Below are positions 1 to 12,003 of a DNA stretch of 64,000 nt, piece by piece (position 1 is the first letter of the stretch; each line of letters starts with the position of its first letter). Source of the DNA: Apostichopus japonicus (lineage: Eukaryota; Echinodermata; Holothuroidea; Aspidochirotida; Stichopodidae); contig NC_092583.1 in the NCBI RefSeq assembly GCF_037975245.1, forward strand, positions 11,177,764 to 11,241,763, read 5' to 3'. Below the pieces are notes generated by a model that saw only the letters and a list, made by a program, of their open reading frames with translations, was not told the origin of the DNA and made no database searches. The translations under genes and the position numbers were made by a program.

Positions 1-29
1 TATAGGCGTAAATAGGGTGCCATTTTAAA

Positions 30-289
30 ATAGATGTATGTATGTAATGTATGTATTTTAGATCCTCCTGCAAGCAGGAACTCGCGAAGAAGTCTTCATT
101 GGCTTATCAAAGCCGCAAGCTGACCGAAGCCACTAGCCAGTCTCTTAGATTCATATTTAACGTCCATGGTTATGAATTGTCAATTGTCAACAACTCTGTA
201 ACTGGACGACATACATTAATCTTGGAGTGGCTCGAACTTGGGACCTTACGATTGGAAGGCAACGGCATTAACCACTAAGCTACCACTCC
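30..289 (-). mobile_element. tRNA-derived SINE-like element
   Basis: Read on the minus strand, 289-224 carries a Pol III type-2 promoter: an A-box-like TAGCTTAGTGGTTAATGCC and a B-box-like GGTCCCAAGTTCGAGCC. The first seven bases, GGAGTGG, are complementary to CCACTCC at the end of this head, but there are too few bases after the B box for a normal T arm, so it is tRNA-like and not a functional tRNA. About 170 bp of non-tRNA body follows towards lower coordinates and ends in a TACA-type simple tail near 30-60. This head, body and simple-tail layout is that of a SINE. No target-site duplication is visible, and the tail end is approximate. Confidence 0.5.
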
Positions 290-499
290 TATATTACATA
301 TTATTTACTCCTAAATAATATTATTTAAACGGTATTACTTCAACACGTACACACCCATCATGGAAACTCGATAAAAAATAACGTTCAATCCTGATACACT
401 GAGTGATAAATTTTTTTCAAAAAAAAGAAGAAAAAAGGGAATAAACTTTAATGTCCAATTGTTGTAACGTGTTCGGTGTTCAACCTGTTCCACACAAAT
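290..499. other. AT-rich non-coding spacer
   Basis: Anonymous AT-rich sequence with an A-rich run at about 418-440. I see no gene, promoter or repeat. Confidence 0.6.
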
Positions 500-1560
500 G
501 AGCTAGTCGCTCAGGTGCGTTCTATATATATCATGGAGCTACAAGCAACATGGTACTTCTATCGAATGGTTCCGCTCAGCCCGGATATACCACATGAGTG
601 AGCCAGCTCTACTCTAACGAATACAGTATTCTGCCTTGCTCTATAAAATGGGATAGATAAGCTCTGCTTTATCGCATATGGTGTTAAGCACTGCTCTACA
701 CAAGTGGGGTTGGCAACTCTGCTCTATCGAATGGTTCTGTTGATGTATTCAATGGTTCTGATTGGTTGTTCAGCTCTGCTCTATAGCCTACGGTATTCAG
801 ACCTGCTCTACAAAATGGGACAGATATGTAGCTCTGCTCTATAAAACACTGTATAAAGCACTGCTCTACAAAGTGGGAATGACAATTCTGCTCTATTGAA
901 TGGTTCTGTTGAGGTATTCAATGGTTCTGATGGTTTTTCAGCTTTGCTCTATATGCCTACGGTATTCAGACCTGCTCTAGAAAATGGGACAGACATGTAG
1001 CTCTGCTCTACTAAATACTATTTAGCAATGCTCTACAAAGTGGGATCGGCAACTCTGCTCTATCGAATGGTTCTGTTGATGTATTCAATGGTTCTGATTG
1101 GTTGTTCAGTTCTGCGCAATAGCCTACGGTATTCAGACCTGCTCTGCAAAAAGGGACACACAAGTAGCTCTGCTCTATCAAATATGAAACTTTAACCCTC
1201 ATTTTGCTTCACCACATGATTTATTCAGCTCTGCACTTCCAAATATGGCATTTAACCCTGCTCTACAAAATGGGCTAGTTAAAAGTTCTGCTCTCTCAAA
1301 TGTTTTTTTTTTTAGCTCTCCTTAATCAAATGGGCACTTTAGTTTCTACCAAGTATACAGAAATACTCTACAAAATGTTCTCTGCAACTCTGCTATAGTT
1401 CAAGAATCATTCTGTCCAGATCCGCAAAATAGAGATAATCAAGCATGCTCTACACAATCAGCTGTTCGGTCATCCTCTACCTGTACTATTTATTCGACCC
1501 AATCCATTTCCCACCGAATGCCATTCATACCCTACTCTATACCCGATCGGTTATCCCTTC
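500..1560. repeat. Composite satellite with 170-bp higher-order repeat
   Basis: Variants of a short motif, gCTCTgCTCTAtcaaATGGg, recur every 25-45 bp through the whole block. In the centre they are organised into a longer unit: the landmark GCACTGCTCTACA (third copy GCAATGCTCTACA) occurs at 688, 858 and 1025, giving periods of 170 and 167 bp. The three copies share ATCGAATGGTTCTGTTGA, TATTCAATGGTTCTGA and CTACGGTATTCAGACCTGCT. The flanks, 500-680 and 1190-1560, hold only decayed monomers. The reading frames crossing it are artefacts of the repeat. Confidence 0.85.
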
Positions 1561-1564
1561 AGTT

Positions 1565-1955
1565 CGTTAAGGTAGTAGTCAGTATAGCTAGGTGTTCTGC
1601 ATATCATGTAACCGGGTAACCGAGTAACCGTGTGTCCGATTTAATCGAATATTCTAGTTTTCCTTGGACAAAATAGATACAAAATATAGAACGCGTAGTT
1701 CATAGTTAGTTTAGTTGTAAGCATAGCTAATGTGTTCTGCATATCCCGAGTCACCGAGTCACCGATTTATCGTAGATCCTACCTTTCATTGGAAAAAATA
1801 GATGCAAAATATACAACAAGCAGTTCATTGTAAGGTAGTTGTCAGTATAGCCAAGAAGTTCTGCATATCCCGAGTAACCGATTACCCGAAAAAAATCGAA
1901 AGATCCCAGCATTCATTGGACAAAATAGACACGAAATACAGAACAGCGACAGAAA
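1565..1955. repeat. Three-copy tandem repeat, about 125-140 bp
   Basis: The landmark GTTCTGCATATC recurs at 1593, 1734 and 1858. Each copy also contains a GGTAGT/TTAGTTGT...AGTATAGC-like lead, a CCGAGTAACCGA-type core (itself a small internal repeat in copy 1) and a TTGGACAAAATAGATACAAAATA-like end. Copies are clearly diverged and carry indels. It directly follows the satellite but shares no obvious unit with it. The open frame crossing 1802-2128 is not supported as a gene. Confidence 0.8.
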
Positions 1956-3020
1956 AAAACATCTGTCAACATGTGTATTACATTTGCAATCAATTTGGTA
2001 AAATATTTCATATGATTTCGTACTTTCATTCACTCACTCATTTGATGAATATAGTTTTACCTGAAATCAATCAAAAGAATGAGAACAATTCTGACTTATT
2101 CTATTTTACATATATTGAAAACGTATAGTACTCGACTTATATATGGTCTCGGTGACAAATGTTTTTATTATTAAAAAAATCATTTATCCCAAATTCTGAA
2201 CCATTTCTTGAGTTACAGAAGACTATATAGATTTGTATAGATTTGAAAATGTAAAAATCTTGGTTAAAATCTGTCATGAATAATTCTGTCACATTGTAAA
2301 AAGAAAGAAAGAAATTCCTTAATGAATCAAAGGTTCTCATTTATTCTTCTTTTGTTTATTGTTTACATAATTCCTATTGCTTTATCGATAACTTTGAAAT
2401 GTTGAAAGTGTTTTGAAATATTATTCTACTTTTAAATTCACAAAAAAACCAAAATGAGAACTAAAGTACCTCCTGCGCAAACGTTGTTAATTATATATGA
2501 TAAAAGTTTACATAGCCCTTGGCCTCCTTTCCAAAATTGACTTTGTATCTCAGGAATGACATTTCCACAGAGGTACATGATTGTATGGTAGGCCTATATT
2601 TGTAGAAGCAGCTTATCACACCTTTGTCAGTTGGGGTTGTTGACAATGACATATGCTTTCGTAATTGCAGCACAAGTTGGCGTCATAGATAAAAAAAAAG
2701 AATAATATTCAGTTTTTGTTGTTGAAAAAATACGGTATTGCTTAGGTATTGCTTAGACGTCGTATTTATATAAAATAAAATAGTATCATGTTTAATATAG
2801 CATACTTATGGTAGAAGCCAAATTCGTCTCGTGAAGACGGCACATACAGTAATCAAAGATTCCATCCGGTAGATTTACTTTCTTCATAAAACACCTGCCT
2901 TTGTCTAAAATGTCATTATGAAGAAGACAAACGATAGAGGTGACAAAGAAATATATTGTGACATGTGTTACGCTAATGAGATTAGAATGTGTGTAAATAT
3001 ATGTTTATCAATAAGTAGAT
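1956..3020. other. Anonymous non-coding sequence
   Basis: AT-rich unique-looking DNA. No coding potential, RNA gene or repeat that I can support. Confidence 0.6.
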
Positions 3021-3071
3021 GTATATATATATATGTATATGTATATATATGTATATGTATATATATATATG

Positions 3072-3140
<69 letters not shown>
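3021..3140. repeat. TA microsatellite
   Basis: An almost continuous TA dinucleotide tract, with occasional TG steps in the first half and pure TA in the second. Tyr/Ile-rich frames on both strands here are artefacts. Confidence 0.95.
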
Positions 3141-3141
<1 letters not shown>

Positions 3142-3712
3142 AGAAATAACATTAAATTTGAACACGTCTGTTTTTCTTAGATCTATGTATAAATTTGTCT
3201 CCGTTGAAAGTCACAGAGTAATCGCAGATAAAAGTAAACCACACTATAGTTGTGGAGATCAATAAAGTGTGGACGAGGCTTGATTAGTGCTAGAAGCAAT
3301 ATCTTCTTTTTTTTTGCCCTTCTAATTTCCTTTATTTTTTTCCATCATTTTTCCAGTGAGTGCCAATTGACCCTGGTCGGTAAACACTACTCGTGAAGAA
3401 AGTACTCCGAATAGCATAAAGCTGTCAAAAAACATCTTCCATATTGTAATTTCTGAGATTCGGCAAACCGAAATTGTATTGAAAAATCTTACATTTTTTT
3501 GTCTAATTTGTCTTCGTTTGATCAACACACACATCTGCTATACCTTGAAGGTTTCTTGGCCAAATTCAAAGTGACAGGTTTTCCGCCTCCTTGTGACGTC
3601 ATTGTGGTTGATATCTCTCCTGCTGGTGCCGATGTCGACGGAGGAATATCTAGGACGAAATAAGAGAACCACTTTTCGTATTACGTGTTGACATGTACTT
3701 TAATCGCTCTGC

Positions 3713-3750
<38 letters not shown>

Positions 3751-4271
3751 TGTGACAGGTCGAAAGAAAGTTATGAAGTATAGCTTTGAATGATCATTAA
3801 CAACCCACTCGGTTCGGCGGTCTCTGACAGGATAAAACTACTGTCCGATGACGTCAGGATAATTTATAGAATCATGTTTTTTTATTGGAAATACATTTTT
3901 GGATAAATCATTGATTTGAATACGTTCATTGAGAATATACATCTTTGAAAGATCTTTAAAAGGTATATAACACTTACGTTTCAGCATAATAGACTAGAAC
4001 TATTTCATCATTTGTTTAGAACACAAGTTTACAATAAAGACCAGCCTATAAATGGACTTCATGCAAAGGAAATTCTAATTTAATATCTAAAGTTCAATAT
4101 CTGTTCTAATGACTGGATTTAATGACAAATCGTTTCAACATTCGAACTGCGCATGCTCGTGTTGTGCCTTTAGTTAAGGTGAATTGATACAGACAGTAGC
4201 ACTATTCATATAGTTACAATGTGTACTGATGTATGACACATGATACCTCGTACATAGGCAAATAAAGTCAT
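3141..4271. other. Non-coding sequence with a short TA tract
   Basis: Anonymous DNA with a short pure TA tract at 3715-3749. TGACGTCA octamers lie at 3594 and 3849. No gene seen. Confidence 0.6.
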
Positions 4272-4375
4272 GCATATGTATATGTATATATGTATGCGTA
4301 TATATATTTGTGTGTGTATGTATGTATATATATATATATATATATATGCATATGTATATGCATATGTATATATAC
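4272..4375. repeat. Compound TA/TG/TATG microsatellite
   Basis: Mixed TATG, TG and TA repeats, including a pure TA stretch around 4323-4347 and ATGCATATG-like palindromic steps. Confidence 0.85.
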
Positions 4376-5311
4376 GTAAACGTACACGGTTCGCGTTATG
4401 GTATACCTTATAACGTTCTATCCTGCTACTGTAGGTATATTGGTATAGGCATAGACATATATATACAGGTCACAATAATCGTGCTTTTTTGACGTCAAGA
4501 AATCCAAGCTAAGAAAGGCATTTGCAACCTTTTACCAGCTGGGTGTTTTTTTTTGTATTTCATTTACCACTTCTTTGGGATCATATTATGGGCATGCGCA
4601 TTATTCGGTACGAATGAACAATGCATTAGACGTGACAAAACCAAAGTTTGTGTTTGGCATCAGTAAGTTTCTCTAATTGTATTCCACTGAACCAAGGGGG
4701 GACTGTGTCATTTCCAATTTTGGGGAAAATGTCTCACGCTTATTATTATCTTATTGTCCCATAAATCAGTTTATATACATGCAGTACATCAGTTAATCTA
4801 GTACCCCTTTTTGCCAATTTCTTTGTGTCATGCGAATCAGCAAACCTTATCGAAGGAGCCTCACTGGGAAATATTCCCAAAGGTACTTGGAAACTTTGTT
4901 CGTTGCTTCTCCTCTTGCTTGCCCCTTGTTCACATATCGTATATATTCTTCAGAAATGAAATGCTTCAATGGAGGTCGCACTATTAAGCCCAACCGTCAT
5001 TATATGGACATATATGTCATAGAGAGATATACTTGTAATGAAGAACCTTTGGCGAAGCTGCGATGCTGAATCTAAAAGATGACTGTTTCCTTAACACTAT
5101 TGCATTGGTTTGAACGTCGACACTGTTTAAATTCACCTTAGAAATATTACAAGCCCTCTGACATGACTTTTAAAAGCTGATTATCTCCCAAATGAAGCAA
5201 GACTTTCGTTAGGCATTTGGGATTTGTTCATCACAAACCATCTTTATCCTACAAGTTAAAGGCGATGGTTATACATTTCAAACCCGTACGCGGAGGGGTG
5301 TTAGGCTGCGT

Positions 5312-5328
5312 GGGGTGGGTGGGGTGGG
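5312..5328 (+). other. G-quadruplex motif with single-base loops
   Basis: The sequence GGGGTGGGTGGGGTGGG has four G-runs separated by single T residues. This is the class known to give very stable parallel quadruplexes. It stands alone in AT-rich DNA and is not part of a tandem array. Confidence 0.75.
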
Positions 5329-6773
5329 AAGGTTGTGCTGCGACGGGTACGCATACACAAAGGTTCACATTTTCATCTGACATCGAGAATGGTTGTTCGT
5401 CCTTCTGGGGAATGTTACTATTGACTGCGTCAATTATCATAAAGCAATTGATAATGGTTTCAAAATATAGCAACATTTTGGATTTATAGAATCAATGAAC
5501 AGGTCAACTCATCACTCAAAACAAAATCCTACGTACAAGCCAGCGTTTTTGTTTCCTTTAAAATACTGCAATAAAACCGCTTAAAACGTGTACTAACATT
5601 TGATTATAGAGTAGACATATTTTTGAATAGTCTGTGTGTTAGAATTTGTTCTTTTAGAAATCGTATTATACACTTTAGAATTACCTCTACATCCAGAAGG
5701 AAATATTTTTTTGGGAATATTGAAGTTGATATAGTCATTACAGATGCTCTAATTGTTCCTTCGGGGTCTTACAATACTAGTAATATTTAGTGTCGTCTAA
5801 TCTGATCTTACTAATGAGTATCCTGTGGCTTGTTTTGATGAGCTTTCTGCAATTTCGTTTTTGCGATACATTTAGATGTATTAGCCTTCATTCATTATAG
5901 CCACGAGCACTTTTGTAAGCGATTCGTTTTTAAAAGCACAATTATCAGTTCTAAATTTATACTCAAGAGGTTTGAAGCTGCCTTTTGTCAAACGTCATTA
6001 AAGCAGCGCATAGCCCCACATCATTTCGTCAAAGATCAGCAGACTAGTTTAGCCTCTGAAATAGTTTAAACATTGCAATAAGAAGGAAGATAACAAAGAT
6101 AATATCCTATTGCTATAAAGTTACTGCTATAATTTAACCCCTTTCTGTCGGCCATTAATTATGAGAGTCTAAAGCTTCAGGAACCTTAACGTTGAACAAG
6201 TTTACCACTTGTATGATGTATTACCACACCTTAGCTATATGTGTCCATATAACTATGCCTTCTGCGCAAGCGTAGAAAGAACATTGAATTGACAATCTTC
6301 AACAATAACGTTCGCACAAGACACTAAATTAGTTACTATAATAAATGTCCTGGCGTATATCGTTTGAGTCTAGTAAAAGGTATAGTGGGGCCTTTAGGTT
6401 TGACCAATGTTATCTGCATGTATTAATGTTGAGTTCAAGTGGAGTGCCCCCCCCCTCCCCCACTCTCTCGTATATCCACCCATTCGCAACGAATACAACA
6501 CATTTGGTAACGATTAATATTTATGCATGCTAATCTTTGGTGACTCAATTTATCGATTACAATAACTCAACAGCCATTTATAATTTTACAAACTGGATGA
6601 CCAAGATGACAGAAAATATTTTAACCCTTTACGTGGACAATCATTGGTTTATTTGTGAGCCAACGAGTTGAATAATTAACTTATACTCCCTATCCGTCTA
6701 CAGGGACACCACCATATGGTTTATATGACGATGCAATTGTGATTACCTAGATGTTGTTACATCCATGTTGATA

Positions 6774-6802
6774 CAGGGAGGTTGTTCCATAACAACTCCC
6801 TG
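6774..6802. other. Short hairpin
   Basis: CAGGGAG-G-TTGTT and AACAACTCCCTG form a 12-bp stem with one bulged G and a CCAT loop. The direct repeat GTTGATAC flanks it on both sides. No promoter or gene context identifies a role. Confidence 0.5.
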
Positions 6803-7240
6803 GTTGATACATGCCTATATAGTGTAGCATTGGATTGCTAACTTCGTATGCCTCTAACTTCTGTCAGTCACCATCACTCCACCTTGTTTTATTATTCTTT
6901 GATTAAGAACAAATTCATGCCCCCAATCATCCAATTAGTTTGGAATGTTAGTCTATCAGTGAGCGAGATCACCTGGTAACAATGCTCTTTGAATGACGTT
7001 TATTGGATGTCAAACACGTATACATACAGTACTCTCTCTTGCGTATAAAAGTAAATCACAAAACCAAAACACACACACATACACACAGACACATACACTA
7101 TATATCAGGAACGCGTTGTTACTTTGATTGTAACGTTCGCGGTAGCCGCTGTTTTCACGGTCGATTGCCAACTTAGTCAAACCCTGGCAAGTATTTCTCA
7201 TGACAAGATAACAAATTGACTGAATTATGACGATAGGTTG

Positions 7241-7603
7241 CAAGGGCGTAGGAACCGGGGGGCTGGGGGGCGCCAGCCCCCCCCCAATGAAAAATGTGGA
7301 GGGGCGGAAGTATCATTCCGCCCCCCGCTCCGCAAGTCAGAAAACCCCTTTTTCATTTCCAAATGAGAAAAAAAATCTCATTTGGAGTACCAAATTGCAT
7401 CTAAGGCCAGGTGAAAATGAAAAATTATTTACAAAATGGATTGGGTGTTGAAGTGTGCTATATTGCACCAAATTGCATCTGAGGCCACCTGGAAATGCAA
7501 AAAAAATCCAAAGGGGAGGGGAATCCCCTCCCCTTAGACCCCACCCCCAGGCCGGCCATCAGTCTTCAGCCCCCCCCCCCAAAAGGGCCTTCCTACGCCA
7601 CTG
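7241..7603. mobile_element. Non-autonomous DNA transposon (MITE-like), possibly hAT
   Basis: The left end CAAGGGCGTAGGAA is matched in inverted orientation by the right end TTCCTACGCCACTG, a terminal inverted repeat of about 12 bp. The CA(G/A)(T/G)GGCG terminus resembles those of hAT elements. Inside are two hairpins: GGGGGGCTGG/CCAGCCCCCC near 7256-7287 and GGGGCGGAA/TTCCGCCCC near 7301-7326. Two related segments containing AAATTGCATCT(A/G)AGGCCA follow, then a C-rich right arm. No 8-bp target duplication is visible (ATAGGTTG against TGAGTATC), so the boundaries or age are uncertain. No transposase is encoded; frames running through it are artefacts. Confidence 0.65.
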
Positions 7604-8045
7604 TGAGTATCCATGCACTAACACAGAATCGATGGGCTCAGCCTATACCTGCATGATGGCTCAGCAGGTTTCCTTACTTACTGATAATTCGCACAATGGG
7701 TCTATGTATCAAACTATGCAGGCCACTGTCATGCACACATATAGACAGTTCAATGTAAACTGATGCGTTGATGTTTATGAAACAGGTGACAGTGATGTTT
7801 TATTTTTACACATGTTTTAACAGTTTGTTATAGGAATCGATGTATATACTGAGTTCAGACATTTGAACAATGTCTTACAGTTTTTCAGGTCGTGGCATCC
7901 CATGCGCTCATTTCAACAAACACACATGGTACGCCACACAAAGGCACTTGCCTCTAGGTGTTATATGAAGGGTGCCTTATTGTAATGAGACCCATATCGA
8001 AGTACAACCTAAAATTGGTAGGCCACAACACGTGAATTTGTTTTG
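7604..8045. other. Anonymous non-coding sequence
   Basis: No gene or repeat that I can support. Confidence 0.6.
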
Positions 8046-8145
8046 GTATAAATGTATGTTTGTAGTGTATGCGTGTGTATGCATGATTGTATGTTTGTGT
8101 GTACGTATGCATGTGTTTTTATATATATATATTTTTTTATTTAAA
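8046..8145. repeat. TG/TATG-rich simple sequence
   Basis: An imperfect mix of TATGT, TG and TA steps ending in a short TA run. Low-complexity DNA. Confidence 0.7.
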
Positions 8146-10364
8146 CAATTATTTTAAAAATTTAAAACTGAATTGTGTGCTAAAATATAAGACAGGTACA
8201 TGTTTTTTTTTTTAAGAAATGTGACAATAAAATCATATTGACACACACAACACACTCGCAAACGCATAATTCAATGTTTACTGTGCTACTTTAAGTCTCC
8301 TTTGGCGTTCCGTGTGATTTCAACAATGTATGTTCGTCGCCGAAATTACCTCCACCTTTTATATCCTATCTTAACGTTTTTCGTCTGAAAGCCAAAGTAC
8401 TCTCATAATTGGCGGTACTTAGTCTTGTCTTTTAGTTGCTTTGTTTGTTAGACTTGTTTGTTTTTTTTATCAGTAAATATTAAATGTACTATACAGACTC
8501 AATTGCCAAGATAGTCCAGAGAGATTTCATGTCACGTGGGTTTCCAAATGTCTTTCAAGATACAGGCACTTCAATTTACGTACACTGGGAAGTCCAGATA
8601 ACATAGGCTATTAATAGAAAAGTATTTGCTCTAGGTCGTAAATTCTTAAATGAGGGACAGAGTCTGACCGTGGTTTAAAGAGACAGTCAACTTACAGGAA
8701 TTGTTTTATATTCTTTTTAAAGATCGAGTTAAATTTTCTTAAGTCAAAGCCATACATCCCTAGAATAGTATGTTTCATTGTCAACATGTGAACTGAAAAC
8801 TGTTGTGTTGCAAGGAACGCCAAATTTATGCATCAACTGAATTCTGACAATAACAGTTCAATAACAACCTGAAAGTTATTGTTTAAATTTCTAGGACAAC
8901 AGGGAAACTGTCCGCGTTTTCAAAGAGAACAAAACAAACTATAATATGACACTATTAGAGATGTAAACTTTAACCATGTGACTGTAGATAGCTTTTTGTA
9001 AACCATAAGATTTCACTATTCTGATGGATTTTAATTATTCAGCTTGTTTAATTAACTTTTAATTTTAATTAAATAGCGCCGCAGAGACGATTTTGCCACT
9101 GGGTTCCCTTTTTGAAATATTGAAAATAGATGCGGTGTTTTTATTTCTTCCACCTTACCATGTTAACCAAAAATGCATTCACAAATCTGTTTCGGACTGT
9201 ATATTTATTTAAATTTAATGTATAGGTTTACTTATTTCGTTACTTAGTTACTAGATAAAGATTACTGGGGAACTAATAATCCTATATTTTTTATTATACT
9301 TTTTAAATCTATTTCATATATTGCAATACCCTTATTATATCTATCATCTCACCATTGAGCAGAAACCGCGAACTTTACTCGTTTTTTCTCGAATTCTTTA
9401 AGAAGAAACTTTGTACCATTACAAAAGGGTATAAAACAATGGGGGAATTTAAATGTTTAATGATCTGTTCAGTTATCCATCTTCCTCTATATAGCAGTTT
9501 CACATTCAATTTAGTACGGTTTTACCAAATTTGCAATGACAAGTTCTAACATGCTAACCACTGCTAAAGATGCTTTCTCCAAATTATCATTAATCATCAA
9601 GAAAGCATTGAGATCATTTGATTCTCAAAAAGTCGTCGCACATGCAGACACCTTTTTTGTCATATTATTATTAAGCATATCGTCATAAAAGCAATATCCC
9701 AGAAAAAAAAAGAAGAAGAAAAAAACAAATTGTTTCGATCAGAATTTATCTGTAATAATCTCATATCTAATAAACCATAAGGTTATCATGGTACTTAGTA
9801 TCAAAGAGTCTTAATGTAGTATCGAAACGAAAAAAACATATCTATATCAAATACATGAATCGTCTCTAATCATAAAGATGATGACTTCCTTTGACGATAA
9901 CATGAATTTATTGTTTGTACTTTCTCTCTCTCCCTCTTTCTGCCTAATTTTAGAGAGTGGTATATTCTTCTTGATGTGCCTTTGCTAATAGGTATATATT
10001 TCTCAAGTGAATGACGAGGTCAAATTCTTGACAGTTTTCATTTTTCCCCCTTTTTACAAAAATGATTGAGTCCGTTAAGAACAAACAATAAATTGTCGAC
10101 AATCTAAATTAACCTCGATAATTGGGTACACACAGTAATTGTTCACTTTGTGACGTCAAATTCATAACGTGATTGCTATATTAACGTCAAATGTTTGACA
10201 AGTTTGTCCGGGAAAATCACTATAACTATCCTGGAGGTAACTAAAGACATTATATTACGCGCCAGGACAATCAAAACGGAATGAGCGGAGGCGCCTGATG
10301 TATATAGTATGTCTAAGGCGAAAGGTTTATTCATAAACTATATTATTATTATTAGTAGTATTAT
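8146..10364. other. Anonymous non-coding sequence
   Basis: AT-rich unique-looking DNA with small A-rich runs (for example 9703-9725). A TGACGTCA octamer lies at 10151. No gene seen. Confidence 0.6.
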
Positions 10365-10450
10365 TCACGGTTATTATTCACGGTTATTCACGGTTATTCA
10401 CGGTTATTATTATTATTATTATTCATGGTTATTATTGTTATTCGCGGTTA

Positions 10451-10523
<73 letters not shown>
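10365..10523. repeat. TTCACGGTTA minisatellite grading into TTA microsatellite
   Basis: Four copies of ATTCACGGTTA-like units at about 10364-10405 are separated by TTA triplets. Variants with TTCATGG and TTCGCGG follow, then a pure TTA tract from about 10454 to 10523. The longer unit has probably grown inside a TTA array. Confidence 0.9.
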
Positions 10524-10524
<1 letters not shown>

Positions 10525-11540
10525 ATGTAAAACAAAAGATGTTCTTTTAATTGTATTCAAATGTATTTGTCGACTATAGACATACATATATAAAGATTTA
10601 GAATACAGATTTAGATGTTTGGTGTGTTTTACAACACTGAAAGTTATTTAAAACATGTCAGTGTAATACGGTATGGCTACTAATTATTCATGTTTATGGT
10701 CACGTATGGCAGAAACGTGCAAGTCTTTAGTACAAAGGGCTCTCGTCGGTTATTCAATCGCAACCGTTGAGTCATTGCCATCATAAACCAATAATTTGTC
10801 AACATAGTAGTGAGTAAGATCATTATTCATATGACAAATGCAAAGGGTTTGGCAATCTATTATTGGTTTTAAATCTTTTAAGTTTTAGGTTCCAAATTTT
10901 TCAGAAGTAGAAAGTAACTTGCTATCATACAGCCGTCTGTTTTTTTTTTTATCCTACCCTGAATACAAATTGAATGACAAATTTTCCTTTATATCTATCC
11001 GCCATGAGACGCCGGAAGGACGGATTCAGATTTTTACTGACATTGTGTAAATGATCACTGTTGATCAGATTACGTATGTACAAGGAAGAACTTCATTAAG
11101 GGTTGAGTCATAACATTAAAACATAGAAAAGAGAATGCCTTAAAAAGTAAAGACAGAAAAAAAAACACTAGCACAGTTTGCGTTTGAGTTCACTGACCAT
11201 AATTATGTCTGCTTGATATGAACTAGGGACAGACAGCAAATGGACTAACACATATCAGCCGTGTGCGAATGTTTGCCTGTAGGCTATATATCAAAATAGG
11301 ATTACGTCTATACATTCATTTTTTTTCTTTTCTGAACAACGTAAAATTAAAGTGATATGTTTACATAGAAACTTATAACAGCGCTCCATTCTAAGTGTCC
11401 CCTTCAAGATCCGACTTAAAGAGTCACAAATGTCTTCGGGGTGGCATGATGATTGTGGCCCTCTTTTAGTACCAGTGCAAAAGACTCTGTTTGTTATGTT
11501 ATATAATATTATATTATAACATGATATCGATCTATATATC

Positions 11541-11542
<2 letters not shown>
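10524..11542. other. Anonymous non-coding sequence
   Basis: No gene or repeat that I can support. Confidence 0.6.

Positions 11543-11592
<50 letters not shown>
11543..11592. repeat. TA microsatellite
   Basis: A pure TA run that abuts the GGAT array without spacer. Confidence 0.95.
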
Positions 11593-11594
<2 letters not shown>

Positions 11595-12003
11595 TGGATG
11601 GATGGATGGATGGATGGATGGATGGATGGATGGATGGATGGATGGATGGATGGATGGATGGATGGATGGATGGATGGATGGATGGATGGATGGATGGATG
11701 GATGGATGGATGGATGGATGGATGGATGGATGGATGGATGGATGGATGGATGGATGGATGGATGGATGGATGGATGGATGGATGGATGGATGGATGGATG
11801 GATGGATGGATGGATGGATGGATGGATGGATGGATGGATGGATGGATGGATGGATGGATGGATGGATGGATGGATGGATGGATGGATGGATGGATGGATG
11901 GATGGATGGATGGATGGATGGATGGATGGATGGATGGATGGATGGATGGATGGATGGATGGATGGATGGATGGATGGATGGATGGATGGATGGATGGATG
12001 GAT
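11593..12003. repeat. GGAT tetranucleotide array, about 103 copies
   Basis: An uninterrupted GATG/GGAT repeat of about 411 bp with no visible substitutions. The 4-bp unit contains no stop codon in any of six frames: forward frames read Met-Asp-Gly-Trp and reverse frames His-Pro-Ser-Ile. It therefore produces long overlapping open frames that are not genes. It has the same strand orientation as the larger array at 52506-53385. Confidence 0.98.

Larger units (their letters stand above)
4376..7240. other. Anonymous non-coding sequence with a G-quadruplex motif
   Basis: Mostly unique AT-rich DNA. A TGACGTCA octamer lies at 4490, a G-rich quadruplex motif at 5312-5328, a C-rich run near 6446-6462, a 12-bp-stem hairpin at 6774-6802 and a CA-rich tract at about 7068-7097. 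No gene that I can support. Confidence 0.6.
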
